This document shows positions 1 through 7,597 of a stretch of 19,482 bases of DNA, piece after piece. Positions within the stretch are counted from its first letter, which is position 1; each line of letters begins with the position of its first letter. The notes below the pieces were generated by a model, which saw nothing but the letters and a program-made list of their open reading frames with translations, had not been told where the DNA came from and ran no database searches. The translations under genes and the position numbers were made by a program. The DNA comes from Bacillota bacterium (lineage in GTDB: Bacteria > Bacillota > Clostridia > Lachnospirales > Lachnospiraceae), in contig JAEZHX010000167.1 in NCBI GenBank assembly GCA_023436765.1, positions 1-19,482 on the forward strand. Reading direction: 5' to 3'.

Positions 1-190
1 TCCCTGCTACCCAGTCCGCTAGAACTCTTTCCGAGACCGTAAGTTCCTTGTGCGTCGGCCAGGTAAGGAACTTCGTTACCTCCTCATCAGAAGCCCAGTT
101 CTGATACATATCTCCTGCATCGCCTTCTCGGAACTGACGCAGGAGAAGACGTTCTGTTTCAATCTCTTTCGTACCTACATGATTTAGCAT
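1..190 (-). CDS. GNAT family N-acetyltransferase (RimJ/RimL-like), N-terminal part only
   Basis: Reading the minus strand from the ATG at 190 gives an uninterrupted 63-codon frame that runs off the window edge. It begins MLNHVGTKEIETERLLLRQF and continues through GDAGDMYQNWASDEEVTKFL. The pattern ETERLLLRxF followed by D-hydrophobic-x-x-x-x-WASDxEVTKFLTW is the usual N-terminus of RimJ/RimL-type acetyltransferases, which transfer acetyl from acetyl-CoA to protein N-termini or small amines. The acetyl-CoA-binding core lies outside the window, so the substrate cannot be guessed. A GGGGGAG ribosome-binding site sits just before the ATG. The gene starts 26 bp after the metG stop on the same strand with no terminator between them, so co-transcription with metG is likely. 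Confidence 0.8.
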   Translation of the reverse strand, partial: MLNHVGTKEIETERLLLRQFREGDAGDMYQNWASDEEVTKFLTWPTHKELTVSERVLADWVAG

Positions 191-216
191 CCGTTCTCCC
201 CCTTGTTCTATACTCC

Positions 217-2220
217 TTACCTGATCTCAGCTCCGGAGGGCATTGGCTTCTCCGGTACCATTAAGGCCAGGTTTCCGGCATTGTCCTCAGCACAAAGGAG
301 CATTCCTTCGGATAACAAACCAGCCAGAGTAGCCGGCTTCAGATTGACAACCACCATAACCTTCTTACCTACCATCTCCTCCGGAGTGTAATAGGCCTTT
401 ATTCCGGATACGATCTGCTTCACTTGGGAGCCGATCTTCACCTGAGAGCATAGCAGCTTCTTGGACTTCTTCACTTCCTCACAGGCAATGATTTCCCCAA
501 TTTGAAACTGTAGCTTCGCAAATTCATCATAGGTTATCTCCGGCTTTGCTTCTATATCCATTATATCGTCTGCCTCTACAGCAGATCCTTCCTTCGCTTC
601 CGTATTGCCTTCAGCTGCTTTCGTCTCTTCCTTGTTGACAACTTCCTTTGAAGCTTCCACTTTCTCAAGTACCTCCTTGATATCAAGTCTTGCAAATAAA
701 ATCTCCGGTGCCTGGGTAACCTTTGTTCCCGAAGGGTACAGACCAAAGGTATTCATCTCCTGCAGTTTTCTTCCTTCCGATGTAATCTGAGAGAGGATTT
801 TCCCTGCGGTCTCAGGCATAAAGGGCTCCAACAGGCTTGCACCGATATTAATGCATTCTACCAGATGATAGAGCACTGTTTCCAGACGGGCTTTCTTCTC
901 TTCGTCTTTTGCAAGAATCCAGGGCGTTGTCTCGTCAATATATTTATTGCAGCGTTTGAACAAAGTAAATACCTCACTGATGGCATCCGCTACACGAAGC
1001 TTTTCCATCCTGGCAATTACCTTCTTCGGAGTTTCCAATGCAAGAGCCTTCAGCTCCTCGTCCACCGGCTCGTACACCCCACCGTTATTTACAACTCCGT
1101 CAAAGTATTTATTGGACATGGAGACGGTACGATTCACCAGGTTTCCTAAGGTGTTAGCCAGATCGGAGTTGATCCGCTCCACTAACAGCTCCCAGGAGAT
1201 AATCCCGTCATTATCAAACGGCATCTCATGCAATACGAAATAACGAACCGCATCCACACCAAACAGCTTCACCAAATCGTCGGCATAGAGGACATTTCCC
1301 CTCGACTTGCTCATCTTATCCCCGGCACTTCCCTGCAACAGCCAGGGGTGTCCGAATACCTGCTTCGGAAGGGGAATATCAAGCGCCATCAGGATGATTG
1401 GCCAGTAGATCGTATGGAAACGGATAATGTCCTTACCGATCAGATGGAGCTCTGCCGGCCAGAACTTCTTAAACTGCTCTGTATGGTTACCGTCGGCGTC
1501 ATAACCTACTCCTGTGATATAGTTGCTTAAGGCATCCAACCACACATAGACCACATGTCTGTCATCAAAGTCCACCGGGATACCCCATTTGAAGGAGGTA
1601 CGGGATACACACAGATCCTGTAGTCCGGGTAGCAGGAAGTTATTCATCATTTCATTCTTTCTGGATTCCGGCTGTATGAACTCCGGATGGGTATTAATAT
1701 GCTCAATTAAGCGATCCGCATATTTGCTAAGCTTCAGGAAATATGCTTCTTCCTTCGCGGGCTGTACTTCCCTTCCACAATCGGGACACTTGCCGTTCAC
1801 CAGCTGTGAGGGGGTAAAGAAGGATTCACAGGGCGTACAATACATTCCCTCATAGGTTCCTTTATAAATATCTCCCTTCTCATACAGCTTCTTAAAGATC
1901 TTCTGGATCTGCTTCTCATGATCTGCATCCGTAGTACGGATGAATTTATCATAGGAAGTATTCATCAAATCCCAGATATCCTTAATCTGTGCCGCTATAC
2001 GGTCAACAAATTCCTTAGGTGTAATTCCTGCTTCCGCTGCCTTCAGTTCAATCTTCTGTCCATGCTCATCCGTTCCGGTCTGGAAGAAGACATCGTAACC
2101 CTCCATTCTCTTGAATCGTGCAATACTATCGGCCAAAACGATCTCGTAAGTATTACCGATATGGGGCTTTCCTGACGTATAAGCGATTGCTGTTGTAATG
2201 TAATATGGTTTTTTACTCAT
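217..2220 (-). CDS. metG: Methionyl-tRNA synthetase with fused C-terminal tRNA-binding domain
   Basis: The cytoplasmic class I synthetase charges tRNA-Met with methionine. The 667-residue protein has the HIGH-type motif HIGN at residues 20-23. It has a four-cysteine zinc knuckle (C128, C131, C145, C148) in the connective region and KMSKS at 302-306. After the anticodon-binding helical domain comes an acidic, Lys/Glu-rich linker (about 520-560). The last 105 or so residues are an EMAP/Trbp111-type OB-fold tRNA-binding and dimerisation domain, opening with the FAKLQFQIGEI pattern. The length matches the long Firmicutes form. The start is the ATG at 2220, preceded by AAAGGA. Expression is controlled by the T-box leader directly upstream, and a partial GNAT gene follows closely and probably shares the transcript. 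Confidence 0.97.
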   Translation of the reverse strand: MSKKPYYITTAIAYTSGKPHIGNTYEIVLADSIARFKRMEGYDVFFQTGTDEHGQKIELKAAEAGITPKEFVDRIAAQIKDIWDLMNTSYDKFIRTTDADHEKQIQKIFKKLYEKGDIYKGTYEGMYCTPCESFFTPSQLVNGKCPDCGREVQPAKEEAYFLKLSKYADRLIEHINTHPEFIQPESRKNEMMNNFLLPGLQDLCVSRTSFKWGIPVDFDDRHVVYVWLDALSNYITGVGYDADGNHTEQFKKFWPAELHLIGKDIIRFHTIYWPIILMALDIPLPKQVFGHPWLLQGSAGDKMSKSRGNVLYADDLVKLFGVDAVRYFVLHEMPFDNDGIISWELLVERINSDLANTLGNLVNRTVSMSNKYFDGVVNNGGVYEPVDEELKALALETPKKVIARMEKLRVADAISEVFTLFKRCNKYIDETTPWILAKDEEKKARLETVLYHLVECINIGASLLEPFMPETAGKILSQITSEGRKLQEMNTFGLYPSGTKVTQAPEILFARLDIKEVLEKVEASKEVVNKEETKAAEGNTEAKEGSAVEADDIMDIEAKPEITYDEFAKLQFQIGEIIACEEVKKSKKLLCSQVKIGSQVKQIVSGIKAYYTPEEMVGKKVMVVVNLKPATLAGLLSEGMLLCAEDNAGNLALMVPEKPMPSGAEIR

Positions 2221-2298
2221 AACACATCGTCCTTTCTGACTATAATTATCTCCTGAGAGTTAATTTCATATAAGGTGGAGTTGGGAGGAATGGAGAAC

Positions 2299-2334
2299 AA
2301 AAAAATCCCGTCTTCAAATTGCTTTAAAGACGAG
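2299..2334 (-). terminator. Regulated intrinsic terminator of the T-box leader
   Basis: On the minus strand, arms CTCGTCTT (2327-2334) and AAGACGGG (2307-2314) form an 8-bp stem with one G-U pair. A T seven-mer follows at 2299-2305. The 5' arm overlaps the 3' half of the antiterminator, so the two structures are mutually exclusive. Confidence 0.9.
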
Positions 2335-2632
2335 AATATTCCCGCGGTACCACTTTAATTTACCTTCCTCTTACGAGTCAGGCCTCTGTCACTGCTTTCA
2401 AACAGCTTAGCATAATAACGGATGCTTCCGTCGCAGCCTAAGAATTACTCTCCCTCGGTGCGCGGCTCCAAGACCATCTTCAACAGCTTCTGCGTATTAA
2501 TCCTGTGGATTAACAGGTCATCGCGACACGTTTCCCCTTCTCAGCATACCGGGGTTCTCTGTCAACCGCTCCACTGCCTACTCTTCTTTTCATTGCCTTT
2601 TACATATAAATTATTTAGTCATTATCAAGTAT
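2299..2632 (-). promoter_or_regulatory. T-box leader (tRNA-sensing riboswitch) of metG
   Basis: On the minus strand the transcript between the promoter and metG carries the T-box landmarks in order. Near the 5' end are the AGAAGAGTA element, then GACAGAGAACCCC and GCTGAGAAGGGG, typical of distal Stem I. At 2475-2477 lies a candidate ATG (Met) specifier, in the context GAAG-ATG-GTCTTGGAGC. The T-box GTGGTACCGCGGG is at 2341-2353. Flanking TTAAAG and CTTTAA can form the antiterminator, which competes with the terminator just downstream. By family knowledge, uncharged tRNA-Met would stabilise the antiterminator and permit metG transcription. The specifier assignment is by inspection of the loop context; the rest is clear. 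Confidence 0.93.
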
Positions 2633-2639
2633 TTGACAA

Positions 2640-2668
2640 AGTATATCATGTTCCTTAGGTTTTGTCAA
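2640..2668 (-). promoter_or_regulatory. Sigma-A-type promoter of metG
   Basis: On the minus strand, TTGACA (2663-2668) and TATACT (2640-2645) are separated by exactly 17 bp. Transcription would begin near 2632, at the start of the T-box leader. Confidence 0.88.
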
Positions 2669-2739
2669 TCGTGATGCTGATAGCATCCCTTCCCAGAGAA
2701 GAATTATTCATTCTATTCAGTATCCTAAAGGAAGATATA

Positions 2740-2748
2740 TGTTATAAT
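2740..2748 (+). promoter_or_regulatory. Extended -10 promoter of the CapA/DUF4846 lipoprotein gene
   Basis: TGTTATAAT is an extended -10 (TGn plus TATAAT) located 44 bp before the start codon. No good -35 hexamer is seen at the expected distance, which is common for extended -10 promoters. It is divergent from the metG promoter about 70 bp away. Confidence 0.65.
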
Positions 2749-2791
2749 AGAATAAAGTCCCCAGTGTAATGAGCAAATAAAGGAGCCGAAT

Positions 2792-4933
2792 ATGACTAAA
2801 AAACACTCAGTAAAGGGCTGGCTGCCCGATAAGCTGTTTAAACTAACCTTAATTCTGATTATTCTCCTGACCATATTCTCCGGCTGTTCTTCCCGTAAAA
2901 ATCCGCAGGAGGATACCGGAATAAATGATTCTGCTACCGTGATTCCAACTGCTGAACCAGAAAAGGAGGTGCTGTCCGGCGATCGTTCCGAGGAGGAGCC
3001 GACCTCCAACGGGGATACAATCCCTGCGCAGGAAACCATATCCCCCGATAAACAGTATTCTATCCTGTTCCCGGAGGGCAAAACACAGGAGACCCGCATT
3101 CTTCCTCCCAAGGGCTATGATCGTATTCCATCTTCGGCAGGGGAGCTTACAAGCTATCTTCGGAATATGGACCTAAAGGCGGACGGGAGCCCTGTTCTTC
3201 TCTATGACGGAACAGAGAAGGGTGCTCAGGAGGGTCATATCGCAGTATTTGCTCTGGACACCGGTGACAGAGACCTACAGCAATGTGCAGACTCCATTCT
3301 GCGGGTTTACGCAGAATATTATTGGTCTCTTGGTGCTTATGATAAGATTTCCTTCCATTTGACCAATGGGTTTCTGATGGAATATACGAAATGGCGGGAG
3401 GGGAACCGTCTCGTTGTCAACGGAAATGATGTTTCCTGGAGCAAGAAGAAAGGCTATGATGCTTCCTACGAAACCTTCCGTAACTACCTCGATATGGTAT
3501 TTGCTTATGCCGGTACCCTAAGTCTCTCTCAGGAATGTAAGCCCATTACTATAGAGGAAATTAGGCCCGGAGATCTCTTCCTTCAGGGGGGAAGTCCAGG
3601 ACACTGTGTCCTGGTGGTGGATGTTGCGGAGGATTCTGCCGGTAACAGGTGCTATCTGCTCGCACAAGGCTATATGCCGGCACAGGACTTCCATATTTTA
3701 AGAAATCCTCTTCACGAAGAGGATCCCTGGTATTATGAAGCTGAGCTTACCTTCCCACTGAATACCCCCTCCTGGAGCTTCAATGAAGGCTCTTTGGTAA
3801 GGTGGACAGAGTTTCCACTAACAATGGATACTGCCTCCGAAGGGAGAGAAGCCGGCGCTGTTCCTGCCATGTCCCACCAGGTGGGTACCGCACCGAAGAA
3901 TTCCTCTCAGGTTACCCTGCTCGCTGTGGGTGATAATCTAATTCATATTGAGGTGGTAAAAAGCGGTAAGCAGGAGGATGGCAGCTATCAATATGATCAC
4001 TTATATAAAAATCTTGCAGATGAGATTAAAGCTGCCGATCTGGCAGTCGTGAATCAGGAAACCATCCTAGGGGGAGATGATTTCGCTTATTCAGGTTATC
4101 CAAGCTTCAATTCACCCTCTGAAATTGGGGAGGCTCTCGTAAGCGCAGGCTTTGATGTTGTTACGCATGCGACAAACCATACGATGGATATGGGCTATAA
4201 GGCTGTGAAGAATACCTTTGATTTCTGGTCCGGATATCCAGAGGTTACTGTGTTGGGGATCAATGAAACGAAAGAGCAGCAGGATACTATACCGATTGTC
4301 GAGAAGAACGGAATTAAGCTTGCCATGTTAAATTATACCTATGGCCTGAATGGTTATCATATGCCGGAGGACAAGCCTTATCTTGTCAATCTGCTGGATA
4401 AGAAGAAGATGCAGCAGGATATTCGTAAGGCAAAGGAGTTGGCGGACTTTATCATTGTATTTCCTCATTGGGGAACGGAATATGTCTATGAAGCAACTTC
4501 CATGCAGGAGGATCTAGCCGACTTCTTCTATGATCTGGGCGTGGACCTGGTGATCGGTACCCACCCCCATGTTCTGGAGCCTGTAGAATGGATTGAGAAG
4601 GAGCCCGGTCACCGGATGCTGGTCTATTACTCCCTGGGGAATTTTATGTCCTACCAAAAGGAAGCTCCCAGGATGCTTGGGGGCATGGCTACATTAACTA
4701 TAACGAAGGATGCATCCGGAACCTATATCAGCGATGCTGCGATCACTCCCATTGTTACCCATTATGAAAATGGTCCTGCGGACTATCATTATGGTATCTT
4801 CAAGCTGAATGAATACACTCCCGCGCTGGCAAATGTCCATGGAGTTTCAGATATTGCGGTGCGGGGTCCATTTACCTATGAGGGTACCTACGCGCTGGCG
4901 AAGGAAATATTGGGTGAATGGTTTGAAGAATGA
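2792..4933 (+). CDS. Lipoprotein fusing a DUF4846-like domain to a CapA (PGA_cap) metallophosphatase-fold domain
   Basis: This 713-residue protein starts at an ATG with AGGAGC upstream. A basic N-terminus and hydrophobic segment (about 15-30) end in IFSGC, giving a probable lipobox with Cys32, so the protein is likely anchored outside the membrane. A Ser/Glu/Pro-rich linker follows. Residues about 100-340 match what I recall of DUF4846: a PKGYDRI start, LQQCADSILRVYAEY, FAYAGTLSL, GGSPGHCVLVVDVA, and LLAQGYMPAQDFHILRNP. From about 374 to 650 lies a CapA-type domain with GDNLIH (D381), NQE, ATNHTMD, HWGTE (H559) and GTHPHVLEP (589-597), the metal-site motifs of the poly-gamma-glutamate CapA family. 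The substrate is unknown; CapA homologues act in polyglutamate capsule export or peptide hydrolysis, and no capBC neighbours are present. It appears to be monocistronic. Confidence 0.85.
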   Translation: MTKKHSVKGWLPDKLFKLTLILIILLTIFSGCSSRKNPQEDTGINDSATVIPTAEPEKEVLSGDRSEEEPTSNGDTIPAQETISPDKQYSILFPEGKTQETRILPPKGYDRIPSSAGELTSYLRNMDLKADGSPVLLYDGTEKGAQEGHIAVFALDTGDRDLQQCADSILRVYAEYYWSLGAYDKISFHLTNGFLMEYTKWREGNRLVVNGNDVSWSKKKGYDASYETFRNYLDMVFAYAGTLSLSQECKPITIEEIRPGDLFLQGGSPGHCVLVVDVAEDSAGNRCYLLAQGYMPAQDFHILRNPLHEEDPWYYEAELTFPLNTPSWSFNEGSLVRWTEFPLTMDTASEGREAGAVPAMSHQVGTAPKNSSQVTLLAVGDNLIHIEVVKSGKQEDGSYQYDHLYKNLADEIKAADLAVVNQETILGGDDFAYSGYPSFNSPSEIGEALVSAGFDVVTHATNHTMDMGYKAVKNTFDFWSGYPEVTVLGINETKEQQDTIPIVEKNGIKLAMLNYTYGLNGYHMPEDKPYLVNLLDKKKMQQDIRKAKELADFIIVFPHWGTEYVYEATSMQEDLADFFYDLGVDLVIGTHPHVLEPVEWIEKEPGHRMLVYYSLGNFMSYQKEAPRMLGGMATLTITKDASGTYISDAAITPIVTHYENGPADYHYGIFKLNEYTPALANVHGVSDIAVRGPFTYEGTYALAKEILGEWFEE

Positions 4934-4968
4934 ATACAAAAACTTAGGCATATAAATAAAACGGAAAC

Positions 4969-5031
4969 AAAAGCAAGATTGGCTAAAAAGGTGCACCCCT
5001 GTGGATACACGTTTTAGCCAATCTTGCTTTT
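4969..5031. terminator. 20-bp perfect inverted repeat between convergent genes (probable bidirectional terminator)
   Basis: The left arm (4969-4988, starting AAAAGCAAGATTGG) is the exact reverse complement of the right arm (5012-5031). The 23-base loop contains TGTG-GATA-CACG, which can fold as a small hairpin. The right arm ends in TTTTATT and the left arm gives GCTTTTG on the minus strand. It lies between the stop codons of the CapA fusion gene and galE, so it probably terminates both, though the long stem and large loop are not classic. Confidence 0.7.
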
Positions 5032-5201
5032 ATTACTTCTACCCTCTCGCTTCCCCAACTTCAATCCTCTGGTATCATACCTTCTCCAGTACTAACCTTC
5101 TACAGATTAGCAAGTTTTAGGCATTTTGTCAATAGTTTTTATTTTTTCTGCTCCCTTTTCCACTATAATGCATAAAATTCATAAAGGTTGCACATCTTTA
5201 A

Positions 5202-6215
5202 CTATTTGCGGTACCCATTCGGATTCTTGCTTTGCCAACGGTAGGAATCCTCGCACATCTTATCGATGCCACGTTCTGCTTTCCATCCCAGTTCACGAAA
5301 TGCTTTTGAAGCATCTGCATAGGTCTCCGCGATATCTCCCGGTCTTCGTTCGGTGACCACGTATGGCAGCTTTTTACCACAAGCCTTCTCATAGTTACAA
5401 ATGATATCCATTACACTGTATCCCACACCTGTACCAAGATTATAGGTTACCAGCCCCGGGTTCTCCTTCAGCTTCTCTATGGCCTTAATGTGCCCGATTG
5501 CCAGATCAATCACATGGATATAATCCCGAATTCCGGTTCCGTCAGGGGTATCATAATCATTCCCGAAGACATTGATTTTCTCCAAAACACCTGCTGCCAC
5601 CTTAGCCACATAGGGCACCAGATTATTAGGAATTCCACTGGGATCTTCTCCAATCTCTCCGCTTTCGTGAGCACCGATCGGGTTAAAATACCTTAAAATA
5701 GCGATGTTCCAGGAAGCATCCGATTGATGCAGATCTCGCAGCATGTCTTCAATCATCAGCTTCGTTCTGCCGTAGGGATTCGTAGCTGAAAGCGGGAATT
5801 CCTCTGTCACGGGAACCGTCGCCGGATCCCCATATACGGTAGCTGAGGAAGAGAATACCAGATTCTTCACTCCGAATTCCTGCATCACTTCCAGAAGCGT
5901 AATGGTACCGCTCAGATTATTCTTAAAATACTGTAGTGGCATCCGACAGGATTCCCCGACTGCCTTTAATCCGGCAAAATGAATTACAGCATCAATCTGT
6001 TCCTTCCTGAAAATCTCCCTTAATGCTTCTTTATCAAGAATATCCGTCTCATAAAAACGGATAGGTCTTCCCGCCAGTTTTTCTACCCTATACACTGCCT
6101 CCATACAGGAATTATTCAGGTTGTCCACAACTACAACCTCAAAGCCAGCCTTTAAAAGCTCAAGATTCGTATGGCTTCCGATATATCCTGCGCCGCCTGT
6201 AACCAAAATTTTCAT
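5202..6215 (-). CDS. galE: UDP-glucose 4-epimerase
   Basis: This cytoplasmic enzyme interconverts UDP-glucose and UDP-galactose in the Leloir pathway and supplies UDP-galactose for surface glycans. The 337-residue protein has the usual GalE length. It has the NAD-binding TGGAGYIGSH at residues 6-15, SSSATVYG with the catalytic serine, and NPYGRTK with Tyr148 and Lys152 of the short-chain dehydrogenase YxxxK pair. The substrate-domain pattern RYFNPIGAH...IPNNLVPY follows, then VFGNDYDTPDGTGIRDYIHV and YNLGTGVGYSV. The ATG at 6215 is preceded by AAAGGGG. No galK or galT lies nearby, so the gene stands alone, converging on the CapA fusion gene. I found no convincing promoter in the AT-rich stretch upstream. 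Confidence 0.97.
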   Translation of the reverse strand: MKILVTGGAGYIGSHTNLELLKAGFEVVVVDNLNNSCMEAVYRVEKLAGRPIRFYETDILDKEALREIFRKEQIDAVIHFAGLKAVGESCRMPLQYFKNNLSGTITLLEVMQEFGVKNLVFSSSATVYGDPATVPVTEEFPLSATNPYGRTKLMIEDMLRDLHQSDASWNIAILRYFNPIGAHESGEIGEDPSGIPNNLVPYVAKVAAGVLEKINVFGNDYDTPDGTGIRDYIHVIDLAIGHIKAIEKLKENPGLVTYNLGTGVGYSVMDIICNYEKACGKKLPYVVTERRPGDIAETYADASKAFRELGWKAERGIDKMCEDSYRWQSKNPNGYRK

Positions 6216-6348
6216 GCGTTATCCCCTTTCAGCCTTTTGTTATTCCTATTTTACTTTATTTTATTTCGTTTGAAAATAGGGAAATTTAATAATTTGCAGA
6301 TTATGGAATGGCTTCCAACAATACAGATATTCCCTCTTATCTTGCATA

Positions 6349-6357
6349 TGGTAGAAT
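6349..6357 (+). promoter_or_regulatory. Candidate extended -10 promoter of the CAP-domain gene
   Basis: TGGTAGAAT matches the extended -10 pattern TGn-TATAAT with one mismatch and lies 53 bp before the start. No clear -35 is visible. The short 5' leader downstream holds a 7-bp hairpin. Confidence 0.45.
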
Positions 6358-6410
6358 TAAAATAACTGTTACATATCCATGAAGGAACCCTTCCTTCCAA
6401 TAGAAAGAAT

Positions 6411-7442
6411 ATGAATATGAGATTACTTACATACTGCGGTGCTCTGATTTTGGGCGTCGCTTTCGTCAGCTTAAGCTTAAAAGAACCGGATTCCGCACAA
6501 TACGTAAGCTTTCCAGCCTTAAGTGAAGTCAACAGTCAGGCAGAATCGGATATACAGTCACCGGAGGATGCTCTTTTGATTTCCGGCTCGTCTAACCTCG
6601 AGTCCTCAGCAACTCCACCTTCCGATTATCCAGAAGCAGATGCTCCCTACTTAATTCTTGGCGATAAACTGCTTTCACTCGGAGAAGGTGTGGACAGCCT
6701 TATCAGGAAGCTTGGTATTCCGGGAAGGATTGCCGATACCGAATATGATTTTGATTTCTATGTATATAACAGGGATTACCGCAACTTAATCTTCGTAGCT
6801 GTTAAGAATGACCTGATCGAGGGCTTCTATACGGATTCCCTGCTCTTTAACTTTAAAGGCATTGCCTCAGGCTCAAGTCTGAAGGAGGTCAATCGCGTAC
6901 TAAACAGCAACCATACTCCGGCCGACATCATCTCCTATGAAACAGAAGGCTATAACGCTAAGATTCTGATGGATCATGCCGATACCGGTCTGGTGACCGG
7001 TATCTACGTTCTCAGTAAGAATGTTACGGAGGATGGCTATGACGATAGTGTCATGAAAAATGCAGAGCTGCTAAACTATGATCTTGCTAACTCTCTCCGA
7101 ATTAGAAACGGGCTACCCGCTTTTGCCTGGTCCTCTACTGCTGCTATAGCATCCCGTAAACACAGCACCGAAATGGCTGAGAAGGGTTATTTTGATCATA
7201 TCTCTCTGAATGGGAAGCTTCCCGGGGACCGATTACGGGAGGAAGGTATCTCCGTACAGAGAGTCGGAGAGAATATTATCGCCGGCTATGGTTCTGCCAT
7301 CCTCTCCAACCATGCCTGGTTTAATTCCCCTGGTCATCGCAAGAACCTCCTTAATCCGGATTATATCTGTCTCGGCGTCGGCTTTGTTTATGATGAGGAC
7401 AGTACCTATAAGACCTACATGACCCAGAATTTTTACAAATAA
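6411..7442 (+). CDS. Membrane-anchored CAP (SCP/PR-1) domain protein with CAP-associated N-terminal domain
   Basis: This 343-residue protein has a short hydrophobic N-terminal segment (about 5-22) acting as signal peptide or anchor, then a low-complexity linker rich in Ser, Glu and Pro. Residues about 80-200 resemble the CAP-associated domain seen in Bacillus YlbC-like proteins: GEGVDSLIRKLGIPGRI, then EYDFDFYVYNRDY. Residues about 218-343 are a bacterial CAP domain with HSTEMAEKGYFDH (H251, H263), GENI (E287) and WFNSPGHRKNLLNP (H309), which supply the conserved cavity His/Glu set. Bacterial CAP proteins are extracellular and their biochemical role is mostly unknown; related YkwD-like proteins are tied to spores or the envelope. 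The start has only a weak AGAAAG site, and ATG at 6417 is an equally possible start two codons on. Confidence 0.87.
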   Translation: MNMRLLTYCGALILGVAFVSLSLKEPDSAQYVSFPALSEVNSQAESDIQSPEDALLISGSSNLESSATPPSDYPEADAPYLILGDKLLSLGEGVDSLIRKLGIPGRIADTEYDFDFYVYNRDYRNLIFVAVKNDLIEGFYTDSLLFNFKGIASGSSLKEVNRVLNSNHTPADIISYETEGYNAKILMDHADTGLVTGIYVLSKNVTEDGYDDSVMKNAELLNYDLANSLRIRNGLPAFAWSSTAAIASRKHSTEMAEKGYFDHISLNGKLPGDRLREEGISVQRVGENIIAGYGSAILSNHAWFNSPGHRKNLLNPDYICLGVGFVYDEDSTYKTYMTQNFYK

Positions 7443-7597
7443 ATATGCTTTTGCAAAATAATATCGTCTCATCCAGACCATGGATATGAGGATACTACTC
7501 CGGTTTATCAATGGCGGTTTTCACTTGCGAAATTAAGTTAAATCATTTATCCTTATTAATAGTAGCTTAGCGCGTTGGTACGGAAAGGGTGACTAGC

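Noticed and set aside
865..1530. Several plus-strand open frames opposite metG
   Set aside because: They are antisense shadows of conserved synthetase sequence and show no recognisable domain or ribosome-binding site.
2725..3111. A 128-codon minus-strand frame opposite the start of the CapA fusion lipoprotein
   Set aside because: It lies antisense to a clear signal peptide and coding frame, has no ribosome-binding site and runs through the promoter region.
5164..5169. TATAAT on the plus strand between the CapA fusion gene and galE
   Set aside because: No -35 at a proper distance and no plus-strand gene downstream; it lies in AT-rich DNA just past the galE stop.
7589..7597. GTG at 7589 as start of the nuclease-like gene
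   Set aside because: The GTG overlaps the GGAAAGGG site that is correctly spaced for the ATG at 7598.
7443..7597. Possible terminator after the CAP-domain gene
   Set aside because: CTCATCC and GGATATGAG near 7470-7495 pair imperfectly and no T-tract follows.
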